Shown: positions 42,099-53,740 of the stretch, piece by piece
How the letters are laid out: the number at the start of each line of letters is the position of its first letter
Numbering within the stretch: position 1 is the first letter of the stretch
Assembly: GCA_036971615.1 (NCBI GenBank)
Contig: JAYKKR010000003.1
Span: 248,001-312,000, forward strand
DNA: 64,000 bases
Source: Amyloporia xantha
Taxonomy: Eukaryota > Basidiomycota > Agaricomycetes > Polyporales > Adustoporiaceae
Direction: 5' to 3'
Made by a program: the position numbers and the translations under genes
The notes under the pieces: generated by a model
Databases searched by the model: none
The model's input: the letters and a program-made list of their open reading frames with translations, nothing else
What the model was told of the DNA's origin: nothing

Positions 42099-45000
42099 AT
42101 GGGATCTCGCCCTCGCGGGACTGTCTTCAAGGTGGGACGTGGTGTTCGATTTGGAACCAGAGTCGAGAAGCGCACCACGCGAGGAGTTGAGTACGTCTTC
42201 AAAGACAATCCTCAAGCGTCGCGCTCTCCTAGCCGATCACCCTCAAAATCTCCCAGTAAACCACGTAATGAAGCCGCGAGCGCGACTACGGCACCTGATG
42301 ATCAGTATGATGCTCCGCCTATCGAAATGCCCCAGCTTCGACACAAGGTGCACGGTAACTGAATTACTATCGAGCGGCATTTGCTCATCGCGTCCCGTTT
42401 CACAGGGCCAGAATGACTTTATGCGGGACTGGCTTCCACACCGCGAGGCTTATCTCGCCTGCCTGCTGGAGCGGGAAGCACCGCCACCTGACAGACAATG
42501 CAGCCAATGCCGTTCCGCGGAGGGTGATTGGCGCTGCCTGGAATGCTACGGATGCCCCGTGACATGTCGAGGATGCTTGCAGCGTTCACACATGGTGATG
42601 CCGCTTCACCGTATAGAGAAGTGGACTGGTGAATTCTTTACCCCCGCGTGGCTCAATGACGCAGGCGTGCGTATATGGCTTGGGCATGAGGGCCGACCAT
42701 GTGCCGGAAACGCAGGCCAAGACGCAGGCTACCGCGACTGTTCAGCAATGGAGGGTCGCGATGAAGAAGAAGCCCCTCTCTCGCCGCCGCCTCTATTCGC
42801 CCCCTCCCTTGGACGCGAAACAGACCTCATAGTTGTGGTAGATGTAACCGGCGTGCATGAGATTGGAGTTGGATGGTGCTCATGCCCTAATGGCGACAGC
42901 ATGGATAAACAGCTGCTCGCGATGGGTCTTTATCCCGCGACAACATTACGGCCAAAAACTGCATTCACTTTCCGAGTGCTCGACGACTTTCTCCTTACAA
43001 ATAAGGAATGCAAGACCTCCGCGATGAGCTATTTTAGCAAGCTGACTCGCGTCACCAACAACGCATTTCCGGACAGCGTACCGGTGCGCTCCCCATGGCT
43101 GGGGACAAGCATGGATGCTAATGCACCTGGCTAGGATCGGTACCGTGAGCTTTTGCGTCTGTCGCGACAGTGGCGCAATCTCAAGTATCGAAAGTGGCAC
43201 GGATACGGGCATACAGTAACGGCGCCAATCCCACCAGGGGGATTAGCCATATTCTGTCCAACATGTCCTCAACCACATATTAATATACCGGAGGATTTTC
43301 GCAATGACCCACAACAGTGAGTGCTGCCCATCGCGACCAGCGCTAACCAGCCTTAAACGCGTCGCGACAGGTGGAAGTATATGCGCTCCATTGTGATGGA
43401 TGGGAACTTCAGTGCGGAGCATCTGCGTATGAGAAATCCTACGGACGATGTGGCTTTGAGTGACGGACACGGATTTATGGTCGAGGAAAAGCGATACAAG
43501 GAACATTTAAAAGTGGCCTTGGAGTTCAAAGAGGTCAGTCGTCCATGGAGTCGCGGTCGCGCATACCTGATACACAGCTTTTTGTTTGGAATATAGAAAT
43601 CAGATTGTCATGACCATCGGGCAGTCAGTCAGGCCAATGCCGATCGTCACAACCTAGAGGCCACAGGCATTGGCGCGGCAGCATGTGCCCGTCATGGGTG
43701 TTTTGTCCCTCATGCGGTGGTTGACTTTCAGAAAGGCGAGCGGTTAGTACACTCGCAACAAGGCCGCGACCGCGACTAATTGTATGTCTCATGCAGGCAA
43801 ATGAATATGGACTATTCCCTGAACAGTGTCCTCGCGACGCTGGGCGGAGTGAAAATACTCCTTGTGATGTATGATATTATGTGCCAGTACAGCAAGAGGT
43901 TGCATCTCAGATTTGAGAAGAATCCATACCTTGAAATGCCACGAGGAGTCAAGATACGTAGTGGGATAGGGCTATTCCATGTGCACGGCCATCAAGATAG
44001 CTGTTTTCCTCGTTACTCACCCAATTTCATTGAAGGCGCGGGTCAGATAGATGGCGAGGTAATTGAAACATTATGGGCTCCACTAAATAACATATCAGGA
44101 AGCACGCGCGGGATGTCCACAGCGCATAGAAGGGAGGTAATCGACGACCACATGAATGACTCCAACTGGAAGAAACTAACGGGGATGGGTATGAACGTTG
44201 TCGAGCACCTTGTCGCGGCACTGACATTACGCCCATATATATAGGTGCTTCACTCGTCCGCAAGTGGAAGAAAGCTAAAAATGGACGGCAGGAGAGCTCG
44301 GAAGTGCTCGCACAAATGGAAGCCACCGCGGCGATGAGCAGCTGGAAGCATGGACTGCACAGGAGGCGCGCGCAATGGGAAACCGCGACCGCGATGTGCA
44401 AGAGATGGATGTTTATGATGTCAAGTTGAAAAAGGGTATGTGCACCATCCATGTGGGTGATCTCGCGACTTAATTCCCATCGCACAGCCCCTGGAAAGAT
44501 TGCCATCCAGTTAGCTCTCACTCGCGAGGAGACCGCGGCCGGCCGTCATCAAGGGGTAGCCCAATGGCTTGCCAATGGACTCAGGATACAGGAAACACAG
44601 TATGTTACCTGCTTCAAATGCATGCTGACAATGTACTACCGTGCCTATTCACAGGCTAAATCTAAGGGCCTTGAAAAAGAAGTTGGGCCGTCATCCCCTC
44701 CTCGCGGATCAGCTTCAACTGGAAGAGAAGCGACAGCGGCTGCAAAAACGCATTGACACATTTCAGGGGCTGACTTCAACATTCCTGCCTGGTCTCGATG
44801 AGCTGGATGCGGACTGTCTCCATTTGCCGTACAATGGTGCGGAGTGGCTGGATCTGGAGGAAGAGATTAACCCACTTGAGGAGATGGTCGAGATTGAGAA
44901 CGAGGCGCGGTTTGAACCGGAGGAGGCAACATTGTGGTTACCATCCGAGCTTGGCAATGACGTGATGAAGCGGCGACACCTTGAGGAGGTCGCGGAGGAG

Positions 45001-45676
45001 GAGTTGCGTCTCAGAGAAGGCCAGGCAAACGACGCGCTGCATCTCATTCGACTCGCTATTGGATTCAGGTCTGTGCTATATCGCACCGGAGTGCGCGCCG
45101 CGACAAGCCAGCGTCTGAAGTTACGCTCATGGGATGAGGTCGCGGTGGTGAACAAGACGGTCAATGAAAACGCGCGAGTATACACACAGGCGCGACTCGC
45201 CATGGAGGGTTTGGGTGCAGGCGTCGCGACTTTGGGGAAGTATCAGAAACTTGTGCGCGACAACCTCCGATCCATCACAGCACTTATGGACAACTCAGTG
45301 CGTGGAAGCCGTAATTCTGCGCTTTCTTGGATCTGGACTGTGGACTTGGGCGGAGATGGTGCACAGTCAGACTGGATGGCTGAACGTAAGATTCGGAATA
45401 CATAAGTGATGTCTGAGCTAATATCGTTCCTCAGTGCACCGGGTCAATTGGCTCAGGGCGCGCGCTCGCCGCGACCGATGGAAGGAGGATTACACTATTC
45501 TTATTGCAGAGATGGGCTGGTCGGAAGTCAGCTTCCGCAAACGGAGTTGCGATTGGCTGTCGCGCGGCAATGTTCCATACATTGGGCGCGGCCACAGGTG
45601 TTATGCTCTGCGACAGGCGGCGATGTATACATCCATGGCAGACGCACTGATCGAGCTTTGTGCTCCCTGCAAATGA
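42099..45676 (+). CDS. KDZ-type transposase of element B
   Basis: About ten exons. Exon 1 is basic (MGSRPRGTVFKVGRG). Exon 2 (from 42,407) has the CxC2 cysteine cluster (CSQCRSAEGDWRCLECYGC, CRGC, SHMVMPLHRIEKW, WLGHEGRPC). The catalytic core follows: LIVVVDVTGVHEI (first Asp), LLVMYDIMCQYS (second Asp), GLFHVHGHQDSCFPRYSPNF and AGQIDGEVIETLWAPLN (Glu), then the helical C-terminus and a last exon ending ELCAPCK. This matches the KDZ family of cut-and-paste DDE transposases. Relative to A, one base is missing near 44,333, which shifts the frame before DEQLEAW and truncates the protein about 350 residues early unless the base is a sequencing error. It is convergent with the TET/JBP gene, 73 bp apart. 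Confidence 0.85.
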
Positions 45677-45748
45677 CAGTCTGCTCCATTGTTTCTCTCC
45701 TTCGATCAAGGCATTACATAAGTCTCATTTCCCGGAGATGTGCCTGCT

Positions 45749-47021
45749 TTAGTCATAATATGTAATGTCCATCCAATGTGGTGCAACTACCCCCATCGCA
45801 GCGTGCACGGCATCGCGCATAAAATATGCGTAACAGACTCGATCTCCATCGCATGGTCCAACAGAGTGACGAAGAACCTTGCCACAAAGGGCAACCACAG
45901 ATCCAGGTGGATAATGGACATGGAGACCCACCCCATCCATCTCAAAGACCAGGTCGCGGTACGATCCGATTGTGGCGAGGAGATCATACCACGGCTTTCG
46001 TGAGTTGTTGTCGCGGTGAGGTGGTGTCTCGCGGTTCGATATGATCTGTACGGCGTTGAATGGGGATCCCCACGCCTTCACATCCTCGCAGAGACCAGGG
46101 ACCTTCTCTAGCTTGAGCATGGTGTCGCGACCAGCCTGGTAAAGTGGGGGGTGAACTACTGCCAGAATCGCAGACAGAATGGCTGAGGTTTCAGCGATGG
46201 CAGACATCCATTGCAGTGCGCTTTCCCTATTGGTCCCCTTCAGACTCGCGGAATGCTCGAGGGCATGACTCGGTCCCTGTGCAACATCATTTTCACATGA
46301 GCTGCCGATGGTGAGTGTCACACTTACAACGTGACCTTGCTGGTACCATGCGGGGGATATATTTACAGTGCCTGGTTGAATTCGACACATTTCAGGGTCG
46401 CGGAAGAGGCTCGACAATTGTCGCCAACTGCGCGTCCCTTCCTGTGATCCGCCACGCAGTCGCGGCCCACACTGCTTGAGTTGCTTGGCTAATAGATCTG
46501 TCGCGGCCAGCATTTCGTTCTGGTGTGGATGTGTTAACACACACCATTCAAGTTAGAATGTTACTTCAGGTGCACCTGCCGTTTTTCAGATAGCAGACCT
46601 GGAAGAAGCCAGGCCAGAACCCGCCCGTGCATATCCGTCAGAATGGACGGTTCCCTCAATGACATCACTTTGTCTGGTAGCAGACGCGGCCACTTAGCGC
46701 GCAATGCATCCTCCAACTTGTGGTTCTGACCACTCGCTTGGACGCCTAGTGCATCTGCATACCTGTCTGCATCCCAAGGGACGCTGACTACTTATCGCAT
46801 CAGCACCCCATGGCATTACACGGATGAATTGTTACTGTACCGCGATGGAGAAATGCATGGGCGAGACGGTCTGCAATGACGCTGCATTCACCAACGAGAT
46901 ATGTACTAATATTCAGGGAGGATGGCTGTAGTGGCGCGGGTCCTATATCCTTTCGAAGGATGTGTAATCTTCTACGAAACATGGCTTGCATGTATGCCGC
47001 CACCTCGTCGGTTAAGTCCAT
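45749..47021 (-). CDS. TET/JBP-type 2-oxoglutarate/Fe(II) dioxygenase of element B
   Basis: ATG 47,021 (MDLTDEVAAYMQAMF). Exon 2 is at about 46,776-46,565 (DADRYADALGV, GRVLAWLLPGLL), exon 3 at 46,510-46,335 (LAKQLKQCGPRL, RIQPGTVNISPAWYQQGH), and the last exon is from about 46,277. The catalytic motifs are TPPHRDNNSRKPWYDLL (HxD), DYLVFEMDGVGLHVHY-like strand region, PPGSVVALCGKVLRHSV (distal His) and GDRVCYAYFMRDAVH (Arg). It ends HWMDITYYD. No N-terminal CXXC or chromodomain is visible, so targeting would need a partner. The predicted reaction is oxidation of 5-methylcytosine in DNA. The gene shares its upstream region with the HMG-box-like gene. Confidence 0.8.
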
Positions 47022-47500
47022 CAGCTGTAAGGTTCAGCAACTTGTCGCGATTCAGGCATAATGGTCACATTGTCGAGATAGCAGCTACCCACAATTTGTG
47101 TGAATGCGAGAGCGATGAAATGTTTGTGGAAGTAGCTCAGAGGCCCGTTTACTACCTGAGTGCCATGTAGTACATGTGTTTCCAGCATGTCTACCTACAT
47201 GTATTCACGCGCCCTCTGGAAGAACATTCAGGCACCCGGCGCGCCTCGCCGGGGCTCAGCTATCTGGCTACCAATGAGAGGACAATGATGTCGGCTTTAA
47301 GGCCTAATTGCATTGTCGCGGTGCCGACGCAGGGCGCCACTTGTCGCGTAATGTGAAACGGTCCACATCGGGCCTGGTCGCGGTTGCAGACGCAATGAGC
47401 GCGGGGTTTCACCGATTTGGACTCGCGATGTGTGCCCTGTTGAATTTTCTTATTCGTACAGCCATTACCTCCCACCAAAAAACCATCCAACCTGCAAAAT
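47022..47500. promoter_or_regulatory. divergent region between TET/JBP and HMG-box-like genes of B
   Basis: 480 bp with GTCGCG words near 47,040, 47,315, 47,340 and 47,378. No other gene is seen. A pyrimidine-rich stretch and ACCATCCAACCTGCAAA precede the ATG at 47,501. Confidence 0.45.
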
Positions 47501-50500
47501 GAGTCTCAAAGGTGCCCACACCAGTTCTTTAAGTGCTGAGCTCGAGCTCTTCAAGAGTGCCGACCGTAATCAAAGAAAATTAATTGTCGACGCGGCGTTA
47601 ATCAAGTTACAAACTGCACACCCCACGCTCGTCGACATGGAAAAAGGGGCCTTACGAAGGGTACGTCTTCTTCTCTGTTTATCGCGACAACGCTGATACC
47701 GGTGCAGCAACTCCTGGAATGGTTCCGTAACAGCAACAGAGGTGATGGGCCGAGAAAAGCAACGAGATGGGGGCGTAAAAGGTCAGGTCCAGAGCAATTT
47801 GCACTCGAGAACAGGGAGCTTGTCAAGGCCATGTCTTTGGAGATCACCAATGGGGACGCGATTGGAAACAAGAATATCGGCGCGTGGCCGTCCGCGCAAG
47901 CTCAACTTTGGAAAGCACTCACTGAGGACGAGCAAACCGCGTATATTGCGAGGGCGAACGCGCCGACAGCCGCGAAAAGGCCGCTCGTCCTGGCTTCGCA
48001 AAAGTTTGTAGTGCCTCTTTGCTGTATCACACCTGTCCCTCATATTTGTGTAGATCCATCCAAAGGAAATTGGTGCAGCAGCTGAAGGCCTTCACGACTC
48101 AGATATACAGCGACTATGGCGTGCGAATGGTCGCGTTCTCCGCCGTTCAGGTTGGACCGGACGAAGTCCTCGTAGAAACGTGAGGTCGCGTTTATCTGTA
48201 AACGCCTCATGCTGACATAGAATACAGACATGACTACAACAAGGACCTAGAAAATGCTCCAGCATTTACGGACATGCCGGATTGGAAAGAGAACACATAC
48301 GAAGAATTAGAAGCACGTACAGTCGCAACGTATTCTTGGATGGAGAGGTAGCGGACGCGACAATGGGTACAGCCGCGAGAAAGGCGCGGATCAGGCAGAT
48401 CATGGACCTCGATGCGGAGGGTCTTCCGTTGATCCCTGATGAGCCTGCGGGTGACGATCGCGAGAAGCTCGACGATTTGAAAGCATTGCTTAGGGAGTTC
48501 TTGAACATGCATTTTAGTGAGCACATTTCCTTTGTCGCGACAGCCGTCTCTGATGACCGGACAGAGGCCGCGACTGGAAGTACAAAGGCGCGAGCCCCTT
48601 GGACGCATATCACGCAAAATCCTTTCCTATACTTTGACCAAGAGATGACTCCTGAAAGGATGGGCCTTTGCGATCCTTCTCACATGACCGACGGGCCGCT
48701 AAGGAGCCTGCTAGCATACTGGCGCGAGCGACAACTCAGCAATGGGGGGGTGTCCCCGTTTCGTTTTAAGGCCTACATGTTAAAACATGACGACGACGGT
48801 AATGCGATCATGGCGCCCGCAGTATACGACCAAGCTGTCGTCGAGCGGCCGAAGAAGCAGACGCGAAAGAACAAAAAGTCCAAGCCGATGGGGAGCAAGA
48901 AAGCCCGTGGCAAACGTCCTGCCCGTCGCGTCCAAGACGAGGATCAGAGTGACGAGTTTGATATGGATGTCGGCGCCGAGAGCGATCATTCCTCTGATGA
49001 TGAGGAGGATGCATCACTCATTCGAATAAAGCCAGCCAGCTGGGCCAAAAACTCGCGCACACGTCGTCATAACTTCCTTGTATCAATAGGCGCGGCGCAG
49101 GCATATTTTGAAGCAGTCGAGTTACTCGATGAACTCATGGTGAGTTCACCGCGACGTTAATATGTTCCGCGACTAATGCATGCAACTCAGCACGGCACCA
49201 AACCACACTTCGCGCCCCTTGAGGGAAATGGCTGGACGTGCTGGGATTATGATGACCGCTACCTTCCCTCGACAATTCACAGTGATCCTGACGGCCTCGT
49301 GGCTGCACTCCGGTGGCTGGGAAGTGCCCCTTATCTCGACAAGACCGCCAGCTTCCCACGAGACAGTCCTGAGAACAACATAATCGTGGAACAATTTTTA
49401 CTCATCATCGGCCTTATCACCCGCGAGGCCGATCTTGTGCAATTTGGGTGGGAGGATGAAGAAGACGCGGTTCAGTCGGGCATCCCAGATCACATTTTGA
49501 ATTCACAGATTGCATTTATTCCGATTGTGGACGACCAAATTCTTCCAATGGTGATGCTTCTTCGCGATGTCATGAAGGAGGCCCAGGGATTGGTAAATGC
49601 GCCCCCTACAAGTTATGCAGGGAGGGGGTCATCTCGGTCCGGCGTTGAAGGCGCTTCAAGTTCTTCCCACCTTATACAGGCTCAAGGGTCTCAGGTCAGC
49701 TCGGTAATAGCTGTCACGCACAGTCCTGAGATGCAGGAGAGCCTCCAGGAGCAGTTTAGCATAGACCGCGACAGGGGCCCCTTGGTATTCGCTGCAGAAC
49801 CCATGGGCAGCAATGACAACGTCGGCGCGGACAATAATGAGAATGTGGACGTTAATCCAGAGACACAAAACTTGAAGGACGCATTGGCAGCGGCACTTCT
49901 CGCCGTCGAAACATTAAAGAAGTCAAGTGAACAACAAGCCGCAGCCGCGACCAGGGAAAGTCAGTTGCGCTTCGAGGAGGCGAGCCAACCGCGACGGGAA
50001 GGAAACACCTCAATGCAGGAGGCCGATACGCATGCTGCAACAAATTCAGATGTCCGCGACAGGCTAAATCCAGCCCAGCTTGAGATGGCGGCTGTCGCGG
50101 CAGCCAAGGAGAACGCACGAATTCAGCAGGAGGCCATCGAAAGGGAAAAAGCGAGGAAGGCAGCGCAAGTCGCAGCGGAGATGGACGACTTGGCTTGGGC
50201 TGAAGGATTGGCGCGAGAGGCAGAGGAGGCTACGAGGGTCGCGGCGCGCGAGGCTAAAGACGCGGAGGAGAAGTTGCGCACAAAACAGAATGCAAGGAAT
50301 AATATTCAACGCCTTGACGCCATGCGTAAGTCGTCCGACGAGAAGGCGGCCGCGGATAAACGAGGGAGAATGGCACGCACGCTAGCTCAGCAGGCTCGCG
50401 CCGGGACTTCACGGCTTCCTCAAGCTGGACCCATGGCAAGCAGAGGCGAAGAGCCCAAGGAGTCTTCACCATCAATAGTGCCTGCAAAGCGCGCTGCTCC

Positions 50501-53468
50501 TGAATCCGTCGAGGAGCAACGGCAGATCTTACTGGAGCGCGTCAGAAGCCGCTTTGGAGGGTCGCCATTAGTTGCGGACCCTATTCCCCAGAATACACAA
50601 ACAGCGCCCCCGGTCCTCGAGGGAGAAATACCATGGCGAAACTCAGCTGCACGTCCACCCGCCGGACGTCCAATGCGTCCAGTTCCCAAAGACAATCTTG
50701 TTGGGGGAAGCAGCAATGTTGCTTCTGGTGCCTCGAGCTCATATGCGGTCCGACCAACTGTGTCGAGTGGAAAGGAGGGCACAGACTCGGATCTCGATGA
50801 GCCTCCTCCTGCCCATGCCTGGACGCGGAACATGGCGCGGAAGGAGAAGGACGACATGCTCCGCGCACCCACCGGTGGATCTGTATCCGATGCTATCGGG
50901 AAACCTCGCCACACTCGAGCAAGTGCAAGAGCGCAGGATAAGGGAGCGGATGTCGCTGAGGGCAGTTCTCAGGGAGGAGTTGGGCCGCGAAAGGATGATA
51001 GGACAGCCGCGCGTGGTCGCGGCAAAGCTCGTGCTACCGGTCGCGGACGAGGTGCTGGACGGGCGCGAGGGGGTCGCGGTGGTCGCGGTGGTCGCGGTCG
51101 ATCCACACTGCCCGTGGTTCAGGAGGACGAAGAGGAGGAAGAGGTTGACGACGACGAAGGGCAGGAGGAAGCAGAACCAGCTGCTTATGTACTAATGATG
51201 CACCAACATGTTGGGTAGGCCCAAACGCGGTTATGCACCAGGCAGTGCATTGGCCTGGCTGTTGGTGCATCAGGTGCTAGGGGCCAAATAGGGCAGGTGT
51301 AGTGTGACAGTAGCTGGTGTCGTATGGCTTACAAAGCAGGCCAAAAGCGGAAATACACATTAATTCTATAACAAATGTGTATAATTCAAACTCAGCCGGT
51401 ATGTAAGCATCCAAATAAGGAAGGTGGGCATGTATGGGCTCATTTGGATGCTTGTAATGGTGGCTATTAGAATCTGTTGCTTGTAATGGATTCTAATGAA
51501 ACATATTACTATTGTATACCATTAGAATGCTTACAAATGGGGCTATTCAAATATTGTAATGAAAATTGTATTGATCTAGGCTGGTAGAAGCTTGTATTGA
51601 ATGCCACTGTTATATACCATTAGAATGCTTACAAATGGAGCTATTCAAATATTGTAATGAAAATTGTATTGGTGCAGGCTAATAAAATTTGTATTGGATG
51701 TATGCTTGTTATATATCAGTAAAAAGCCAAAAAGTGGCAATTCCCACAATGGAATTGACAAGTACATCTGCTTGTAGGTAAATGTTGATTTCATATGTTG
51801 GCTTTGTATGCTTGTATTCCTGGGCCTCTAGGCCTTTCCACTGACCACACAGCCAATATAGAGCAATACAGATGCTGTATAACCATTTTCAGCCAAAATA
51901 ATTTTCATACGCACCCGCGTCCAAAAACATATTTTCTGTTTTTTGGCTCAAGTAAGCAAGCTATGGTGCTCAAACAAATTTTCCCATATCACTGGAGTGA
52001 TGGTCTACGACTTTCATTTATACCATATATGGTAATTTTCACTTTTGACAAACACTCTCCGTGCCCACAGGGTATATAAGTACACAGGACAGACATACAG
52101 AGTGTGTAACAGTCATCGAACTATGTCTAGATAAGTCTGTAACATGTGTCTGACATGAGTCTTACATGAGTCTTACATTGGTCTTACATGAATGTTCATG
52201 TTTCACCACCCTGGTTATGCTAGTGTACGCACTTCAGTCACTCATATCCTAGTATCAATGAACACTCAAACCAGTATATACTCAATGTGTACAAAGTGAT
52301 TGAATGAGCTATGTATGTAGTTGCTGTTGTGAAAGACTGACTGACCACTGTTGAAGTGCACACAGAACAAGAGTGGTGAAACAAACTTGTGTAAGACTCA
52401 TGTAAGACCAATGTAAGACCAATGTAAGACTCATGCCAAACACATATTGCAGACTTATCTAGACATAGTTTGATGACTGTTACACCCTCCATATGTCTGC
52501 TCTATGTATCTATACATCCCCTGGACGTGAGGCAAGATTTCCAAAAGTGAAAATTACCATATATGGTATAAATGAAAGTCATAGACGATCACTCCAGTGA
52601 TATGGGAAAATTTGTTTGAGCACCATAGCTTGCTTACTTGAGCCAAAAAACAGAAAATATGTTTTTGGACGCGGTGCGTATGAAAATTATTTTGGCTGAA
52701 AATGGTTATACAGCATCTGTATTGCTCTATATTGGCTGTGTGGTCAGTGGAAAGGCCTAGAGGCCCAGGAATACAAGCATACAAAGCCAACATATGAAAT
52801 CAACATTTACCTACAAGCAGATGTACTTGTCAATTCCATTGTGGGAATTGCCACTTTTTTGGCTTTTTACTGATATATAACAAGCATACATCCAATACAA
52901 ATTTTATTAGCCTGCACCAATACAATTTTCATTACAATATTTGAATAGCTCCATTTGTAAGCATTCTAATGGTATATAACAGTGGCATTCAATACAAGCT
53001 TCTACCAGCCTAGATCAATACAATTTTCATTACAATATTTGAATAGCCCCATTTGTAAGCATTCTAATGGTATACAATAGTAATATGTTTCATTAGAATC
53101 CATTACAAGCAACAGATTCTAATAGCCACCATTACAAGCATCCAAATGAGCCCATACATGCCCACCTTCCTTATTTGGATGCTTACATACCGGCTGAGTT
53201 TGAATTATACACATTTGTTATAGAATTAATGTGTATTTCCGCTTTTGGCCTGCTTTGTAAGCCATACGACACCAGCTACTGTCACACTACACCTGCCCTA
53301 TTTGGCCCCTAGCACCTGATGCACCAACAGCCAGGCCAATGCACTGCCTGGTGCATAACCGCGTTTGGGCCTACCCAACATGTTGGTGCATCAGGTCTAC
53401 ATAAGTTGGTGGCAGAACCTCCGCGAAAGAAAGTCGCGAGACGGGGGAATGGACAGAAACGCAAGTAG
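47501..53468 (+). CDS. large HMG-box-like protein of element B, 3' end split by D
   Basis: MSLKGAHTSSLSAELELF starts exon 1. Exon 2 (47,708-48,010) has the HMG-box-like region (RSGPEQFALENRELV, WPSAQAQLWKALTEDEQTAY). Later exons hold IYSDYGVRMVAFSAVQV, GLPLIPDEPAGDDREKLDD, DPSHMTDGPLRSLLAYWRER, acidic DDEEDAS, then from 49,176 KPHFAPLEGNGWTCWDYDD, a long Glu/Ala/Arg coiled coil and an RGG-type tail (GRGRGAGRARGGRGGRGG). Transposon D inserted after EEAEP at 51,178; the remaining codons (PRKKVARRGNGQKRK, stop 53,466-53,468) lie beyond D. With D in place the frame ends at 51,218 with a changed tail. It is full-length homologous to 26,558-30,238. Likely chromatin-associated; exact role unknown. 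Confidence 0.7.
51178..53411. mobile_element. palindromic non-autonomous transposon D
   Basis: Left end CAGCTGCTTATGTA, right end complement CACCAACTTATGTAG, 7-bp duplication GCAGAAC (51,171-51,177 and 53,412-53,418). The two arms of roughly 1 kb are almost perfect inverted copies: the same peptide frame (MLALYACIPGPLGLS) occurs on + at 51,795 and on - at 52,793. The centre (about 52,130-52,450) holds short direct repeats of GTCTTACATGA and its complement. AT-rich, unlike B. High arm identity suggests a recent or gene-converted insertion. Same family ends as C1 and C2. Confidence 0.85.
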
Positions 53469-53740
53469 GGAACGTCTTCAAGTCGTCGCGCCGGAGATAC
53501 ATCAGGAATGCATGATCTACGACGATCCCAGTAATTATACTTTATAAGTCAGATACCTAATACACATGCGCTGTTTACGCGCGCGCGCGACTTTGCCTGC
53601 TAGACAGATTCGAAACTTCATTATACTTTTGGGGGAGTTGGTATGCTCCTCCCCCGCGGTCGCGACGGTAGTTTACATGAGAATTAACAACGCCTTGCTA
53701 AAGTAGACTTCATCCCACCCTGCTCCACACACTTGCCTAT
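53469..53740. other. convergent spacer between HMG-box-like and Zn2Cys6 genes of B
   Basis: Non-coding, with GCGCGCGCGCGACTT near 53,580 and GTCGCGACGG near 53,660. Nothing else is recognised. Confidence 0.5.

Noticed and set aside
51795..52793. Identical 79-94-residue frames on opposite strands in D
   Set aside because: Mirror images of one inverted-repeat arm; no domain, and the length is set by the palindrome.
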